From NCBI RefSeq assembly GCF_026712245.1, contig NZ_JAPPUY010000005.1, positions 62,001 through 126,000 on the forward strand: a stretch of 64,000 nucleotides of DNA. The letters are read 5' to 3'. Below the pieces are notes generated by a model that saw only the letters and a program-made list of their open reading frames with translations, was not told the origin of the DNA and searched no databases. Of this stretch, positions 60,527 through 64,000 are shown one piece after another; positions within the stretch are counted from its first letter, which is position 1, and every line of letters begins with the position of its first letter. Both the position numbers and the translations under genes were made by a program. The DNA is from Roseateles hydrophilus (GTDB taxonomy: Bacteria > Pseudomonadota > Gammaproteobacteria > Burkholderiales > Burkholderiaceae_C).

Positions 60527-61972
60527 TTGGCCGCACACAGCGAACGCATGTCCAAGGTGGATACCGCCTGGCTGCGCATGGACACCGAGGCCAACCTGAT
60601 GATGATCGTCGGGGTGTGGTCCATCCGCCCCGGCATTGCACTGACGGCGCTGCGCGAGCGCGTGGCCGAGCGGCTGCTGAAGTACCCGCGCTTCCGCCAG
60701 AAGGTGGTGGAGGACTCGCTGCTGGGCGCGCAATGGGTAGCCGACCGCGATTTCGACATCGCCCGCCATGTGGTCGCCGAAGTGCCGCTGCCGCTGCGCG
60801 GCCAGAGCCGCGACGAGGTGCTGCGCGAACGCGTGGGCCAGCTCTGCAGCCAGCCGCTGGACCCGGCCCACCCGCTGTGGCAGATGCAGCTGATCGAGGA
60901 CATGGGCGATGGGTCGAGCGCGCTGATCTGCCGCGTGCACCACTGCATTGCCGACGGCATCGCGCTGATCGCGGTGATGCTGTCCATCACCGACGGCGGC
61001 AAGGCGCCGCCGCAGCGCCAGGCCCGCGAGGCCGAGGCCCCGCACGAGGCGGACTGGCTGCTCGACGCCTTCCTGCGCCCCATGAGCAACATGACGGTCA
61101 AGGCCATCGGCCTGGCTGGCAAGGGCATGTCCAAGGGCATGGACCTGGCGATGAGCGGCAGCACGCCGGTGGACTCTTCGCTGGAGATGGCGCGCATGGG
61201 CTACCAGGCGGTGTCCGACGTGGCGGCCTTCGCGCTGATGCCGGACGACTCGCCCACCCGCCTCAAGGGCAAGCCCGGCACGAAGAAGACGGTGGCCTGG
61301 GACGACCGCCTGGCGCTGGATGAGGTCAAGGCCGTCGGCCGCGCGTTGGGCGCGTCCATCAACGACGTGCTGCTGGCTTGCGCGGCCGGCGCCATCGGCA
61401 AGTACCTGGCCGACCGCGGCGAAGACCCGGCGGGCAAGGAGATCCGCGCGATGGTGCCCGTCAACCTGCGGCCGCTGGAGCAAGCCTGGCAGCTGGGCAA
61501 CCGCTTCGGGCTGGTGCCGCTGGTGCTGCCCATCGGCATTGCCAACCCGGTGGAGCGGCTGTTTGCGGTGCGGGCGCGCATGAACGAGCTCAAGGGCAGC
61601 TTCCAGCCGGTGATGGCCTTCGGGCTGCTGTCGGTGGCGGGGCTGCTGATCAAGCCGGTGCAGCATGCGATGCTGAACCTGTTCGCCAAGAAGGCCACGG
61701 CCGTGATGACCAACGTGCCGGGCCCGGCCGAGGCGCTGAAGTTCTGCGGCTCCACCGTGGAGAAGGTGATGTTCTGGGTGCCGCAGTCGGGCGACATCGG
61801 CCTGGGCCTGTCCATCCTGACCTACGCCGGCCGCGTGCAGTTCGGCCTGATCACCGACACCGGCCTGTGCCCCGATCCCGAGGCCGTGGTGGCCAACTTC
61901 GCGCCGGAGTTCGAGAAGCTGCTGATGCTGGCGATGATGATGCCCTGGCCCGGCGAGGTGGACGCAGGCTGA
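60527..61972 (+). CDS. Wax ester synthase/diacylglycerol acyltransferase (WS/DGAT)
   Basis: This is a 481-residue acyltransferase that joins acyl-CoA to fatty alcohols or diacylglycerol to make storage wax or triacylglycerol. The catalytic HHxxxDG motif is His138-His139-x3-Asp143-Gly144 (CRVHHCIADGIAL). Other family blocks are ASINDVLLACAAGAIGKYL, the MVPVNLRP segment and NVPGPAEALKFCG. The start is most likely a TTG at 60527, preceded by GAGGAG; the next in-frame ATG is 21 nt downstream. It suggests wax ester or TAG storage beside PHA. Confidence 0.93.
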   Translation: MAAHSERMSKVDTAWLRMDTEANLMMIVGVWSIRPGIALTALRERVAERLLKYPRFRQKVVEDSLLGAQWVADRDFDIARHVVAEVPLPLRGQSRDEVLRERVGQLCSQPLDPAHPLWQMQLIEDMGDGSSALICRVHHCIADGIALIAVMLSITDGGKAPPQRQAREAEAPHEADWLLDAFLRPMSNMTVKAIGLAGKGMSKGMDLAMSGSTPVDSSLEMARMGYQAVSDVAAFALMPDDSPTRLKGKPGTKKTVAWDDRLALDEVKAVGRALGASINDVLLACAAGAIGKYLADRGEDPAGKEIRAMVPVNLRPLEQAWQLGNRFGLVPLVLPIGIANPVERLFAVRARMNELKGSFQPVMAFGLLSVAGLLIKPVQHAMLNLFAKKATAVMTNVPGPAEALKFCGSTVEKVMFWVPQSGDIGLGLSILTYAGRVQFGLITDTGLCPDPEAVVANFAPEFEKLLMLAMMMPWPGEVDAG

Positions 61973-61990
61973 CCGCGCCGCCGGGTTCGG

Positions 61991-62029
61991 CCAAGAAAAA
62001 AGGCGCTCCGAGGAGCGCCTTATTCTTGG
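61991..62029. terminator. Bidirectional rho-independent terminator
   Basis: AAGGCGCTCC and GGAGCGCCTT (62000-62021) form a 10-bp stem, flanked by CCAAGAA and TTCTTGG arms. It lies between the convergent WS/DGAT gene and the small secreted protein gene. Confidence 0.8.
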
Positions 62030-62043
62030 CCAGGCCTGGGGGA

Positions 62044-62403
62044 TTACAGACGGAAGGGCTCAGCCTTGGGCTCGGCCTTCTTCTTGGTGGTGGGGCGGCC
62101 GGCGGCGGTCGGGTAGGCGGCCATCACCTTGGCCGGGTCGGCCTTGTTGTCCAGGTAGGCGGCGTACTGCTGCGAGGTGCAGGGCAGCAGCTTGCCGGGG
62201 CGGGCTTCGCCCTTGTACTTGCCGTTGGCGTACACGAACTGGTACTCGTTGGACGCGACCGGCGTGCCGATGCTGCTGGTATCGCTGTAGCTCTGGGCGC
62301 ACTCGGCACGCAGTTCGGACTGCACGGATTGCTCGGTCAACTGCTTGCCAGCCTGTGCGGAGAAGGCGGCAACGGCGGCGAGGGCGGGGATCAGAAACTT
62401 CAT
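62044..62403 (-). CDS. Small secreted protein of unknown function
   Basis: This is a 119-residue exported protein. A signal peptide (MKFLIPALAAVAAFSAQA) precedes a domain with two cysteines (RAECAQSYSD and LLPCTSQQYAA), likely bridged. The C-terminus is Lys/Pro/Ala-rich (TTKKKAEPKAEPFRL). I do not recognise the family. It ends at a terminator shared with the WS/DGAT gene; the 199-nt gap upstream, to 62602, shows no gene. Confidence 0.7.
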   Translation of the reverse strand: MKFLIPALAAVAAFSAQAGKQLTEQSVQSELRAECAQSYSDTSSIGTPVASNEYQFVYANGKYKGEARPGKLLPCTSQQYAAYLDNKADPAKVMAAYPTAAGRPTTKKKAEPKAEPFRL

Positions 62404-62602
62404 GGCGCTTGTCTCGTGAGAAGGGTGGGAGTGGCATGAAGCTTACGTGTCCGGCTCTTGACGCGCACCCCCGGAACTACGGGTAGGCCGGGTGTGAACT
62501 GCGTCACGGCTGCTTCGATGGGCTGTGAAAAAAGTCCGGTTCCGGCGCGGCCACCCGTCCCTGGCCTCAGGGTTCGCCCGAGGGGCGCCGGGCAGTGGGG
62601 AC

Positions 62603-63376
62603 TCAGTCTTCCAGCTCTTCGCGGGCCACTTCGATGTCCAGCAGCTCCATCGCGTCCATGGCTTCGCAGGCGGCGGCGGCAGCGTAGAGCTGTTCTGCCT
62701 CCTTCAGGCGCTTGTCGCCCTCCAGCATGACCAGCCCGTTGGCGCGCTCGATCATCGCGATGGCGCTGGTCGGGTTGAGCTTGAGGGCCTGCTCGAACAT
62801 CTTCAGCCCGGTGGCGGTGTCGGCGCCCTGCGTCTTGCCCAGCAGCTTGCCGACCTTGTCGATGACCTCGGCATGGAAGGCGCCCAGCGCGATGTGCGCG
62901 TCGGCGTGCTTGGGGGCGAGCTTGAGGGTGGTTTCCAGCGCGCCCTTGACCTTGGTGCCCAGGCCCTGCGCCAGCGCCTTGGCCACGCTGATGCCCTGGC
63001 CGTAGCGGCCCAGGGCGTAGGCTTGCCAGTAGTAGGCGTTGGCGTTCTTGGGATCTTCGGCCTGCTGGCCTTCCGCGCGCTCGGCGATCTCCAGGAACAT
63101 CTCCAGCTTCACCGCCTCTTTCTTTTCGAGGTAGTTGGCGTAGATGCCCTGGGCCTTGTTGGCTACCGTGAGGCCGGCGCCGCCCGCGGCCAGGCCGGCG
63201 TCGTAGGCGGCCTTGAAGTCCCCGGCGTGGAAGTGGATCCAGGCCTGCACGACGTCGGCGTCCTTGGGGAAGGGCTCGGCGTCGCCCGCATGCAGCCGGG
63301 CCCAGTGCTTCTTCAGCGTGGCCGGCGTGTAGACAAACGCGCTGTTGTCGTAGGGGAAGGCGGTCCACTTGGCCAT
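62603..63376 (-). CDS. TPR-repeat protein
   Basis: This is a 257-residue cytoplasmic protein of tetratricopeptide-like helices over most of its length. The clearest units are AYYWQAYALGRYGQGISVAK, LKLAPKHADAHIALGAFHAE and ALKLNPTSAIAMIERANGLV. It has no signal peptide. An acidic C-terminus (ELLDIEVAREELED) follows. Probably a scaffold or regulatory protein. Transcribed 10 nt downstream of the TetR-type regulator gene, so it may be in the same operon. Confidence 0.85.
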   Translation of the reverse strand: MAKWTAFPYDNSAFVYTPATLKKHWARLHAGDAEPFPKDADVVQAWIHFHAGDFKAAYDAGLAAGGAGLTVANKAQGIYANYLEKKEAVKLEMFLEIAERAEGQQAEDPKNANAYYWQAYALGRYGQGISVAKALAQGLGTKVKGALETTLKLAPKHADAHIALGAFHAEVIDKVGKLLGKTQGADTATGLKMFEQALKLNPTSAIAMIERANGLVMLEGDKRLKEAEQLYAAAAACEAMDAMELLDIEVAREELED

Positions 63377-63386
63377 GGCGTGTCTC

Positions 63387-64000
63387 CTAGGAGGGTTGTT
63401 GGTATTGACCGGCGAGCTGGAAGAGGTGGTCCCGCGAGGCGGGCTCCAGGTAGGGTAGCAGCAGGCTCAGCGCATGGAAGGCGCCGCGCAGCAGCGCCGC
63501 GCCGGCGCGCTCGGGCTCCAGCGCATGGCGCGGGTCGCGCACGTATTCATAGCTCAGCCAGTAGCTGACGACGACGACCATCGCATTGGCCGTCGGCGCC
63601 GCGTCGCGCAGCTCCATCTTCAGCCCGCCGCCCAGGTGCAGGCCCGACAGCACATGGCGCATGGCCTGTTCCTTGGCGGCCAGCAGGCTCTGGAAGTGCG
63701 TCTCCAGCTTGCGGTTCTTGAACAGCAGGTCGTTCAGGTCGCGGTACAGGAAGCGGTGCTTCCAGATCAGCTCGAACAGCATGTGGAAGAACAGCCAGGC
63801 GTCCTCCACGTTGCGCACGTTGTCGGCCGCGGCCAGCAGCTCGTTCAGCTCGGCCTCGTAGCGGCCGAACAGCGCGTTGACCAGCTCGTCCTTGGCCGGG
63901 TAGTGGTAGTACAGGTTGCCCGGGCTGATCTTGAGCTCGGCCGAGATCAGCGTGGTCGACACATTGGGTTCGCCGAAACGGTTGAAGAGGTCCAGCGTGA
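63387..64000 (-). CDS. TetR-family transcriptional regulator, N-terminus outside the window
   Basis: The leftward frame is open to the window edge and covers about 204 residues. The end of the TetR DNA-binding domain is visible (LDLFNRFGEPNVSTTLISAE followed by ISPGNLYYHYPAKDELVNAL), then an all-helical ligand domain resembling TetR_C of the type with a broad hydrophobic pocket (FHMLFELIWKHRFLYRDLND). An internal ATG at 63962 is not the start, since the helix-turn-helix runs across it. The target is unknown; fatty-acid-related genes nearby make lipid control possible. Confidence 0.88.
   Translation of the reverse strand, partial: TLDLFNRFGEPNVSTTLISAELKISPGNLYYHYPAKDELVNALFGRYEAELNELLAAADNVRNVEDAWLFFHMLFELIWKHRFLYRDLNDLLFKNRKLETHFQSLLAAKEQAMRHVLSGLHLGGGLKMELRDAAPTANAMVVVVSYWLSYEYVRDPRHALEPERAGAALLRGAFHALSLLLPYLEPASRDHLFQLAGQYQQPS

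Noticed and set aside
63387-63962. A complete short regulator starting at the ATG at 63962
   Set aside because: The frame stays open to the window edge and continues the TetR helix-turn-helix upstream, so the true start lies outside.

Overview
The window is about 64 kb of very GC-rich chromosomal DNA, consistent with a betaproteobacterium of the order Burkholderiales, probably near Roseateles, Mitsuaria or Rubrivivax. This assignment is inferred from gene content: the lpxL-metK pair, a PhaM-type PHA granule protein, a DUF6279 lipoprotein, a PEP-CTERM protein, QseBC- and TctDE-like two-component systems, and a TonB receptor beside FAD-dependent halogenases. I see no tRNA, rRNA, CRISPR array, insertion sequence or prophage.

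Layout. 0-3.5 kb: the 5' end of lpxL (leftward), metK with a structured leader, a three-copy array repeating the metK 3' end, and a chemoreceptor. 3.5-12.2 kb: the glycolate oxidase genes glcDEF, a periplasmic binding protein, PhaM, a TraB/GumN protein overlapping a membrane-anchored retropepsin, a DUF6279 lipoprotein and a lipid-anchored hydrolase. 12.3-18.1 kb: a leftward export operon (adaptor, ATPase, outer-membrane channel, two MacB/FtsX-type permeases) behind two palindromes. 18.3-20.4 kb: a Cache-HAMP-CZB chemoreceptor behind an FNR-like box. 20.4-23.3 kb: a DUF1501/DUF1800 pair with a possible 27-residue membrane peptide. 23.4-28.2 kb: a signalling cluster with an orphan receiver, a receiver-Hpt protein, an HTH-receiver protein, an HD-GYP protein and a QseBC-like pair interrupted by a four-hairpin repeat.

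28-49.5 kb is the most distinctive part, a beta-glucan (probably laminarin-type) utilisation locus. A LacI-family regulator sits among copies of the perfect palindrome TGAAAGCGCTTTCA, which lie upstream of a TonB-dependent receptor, a secreted GH16-crystallin-CBM6 glucanase, and an ABC importer operon that ends with a cytoplasmic GH1 beta-glucosidase and a GH16 lipoprotein. Downstream of the receptor is a four-gene module of two FAD-dependent halogenases, a JmjC/cupin-8 protein and a SapC protein, whose role is not established. The importer operon has no ATPase; a MalK-type ATPase with a second binding protein lies about 5 kb away and may supply it. A TonB-like protein is nearby. The inferred flow is: surface glucanases cut the polymer, the TonB receptor imports oligomers, the ABC system carries them inward, and GH1 releases glucose.

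49.6-64 kb: a TctDE-like two-component system, a third chemoreceptor, a molybdopterin oxidoreductase, a lipoprotein peptidase, an acetyltransferase, an aldo/keto reductase and a Sel1-repeat protein. A storage-lipid group follows (PHA-system protein, acyl-CoA-binding protein, wax ester synthase/DGAT), with a second copy of the four-hairpin repeat inside it, then a secreted small protein, a TPR protein and a TetR regulator cut by the window end.

The observations I rate highest are the tandem array of metK 3' ends, whose copies differ almost only at synonymous positions; the two-copy four-hairpin element with compensatory stem changes; and the LacI-linked receptor-halogenase-cupin-SapC module.
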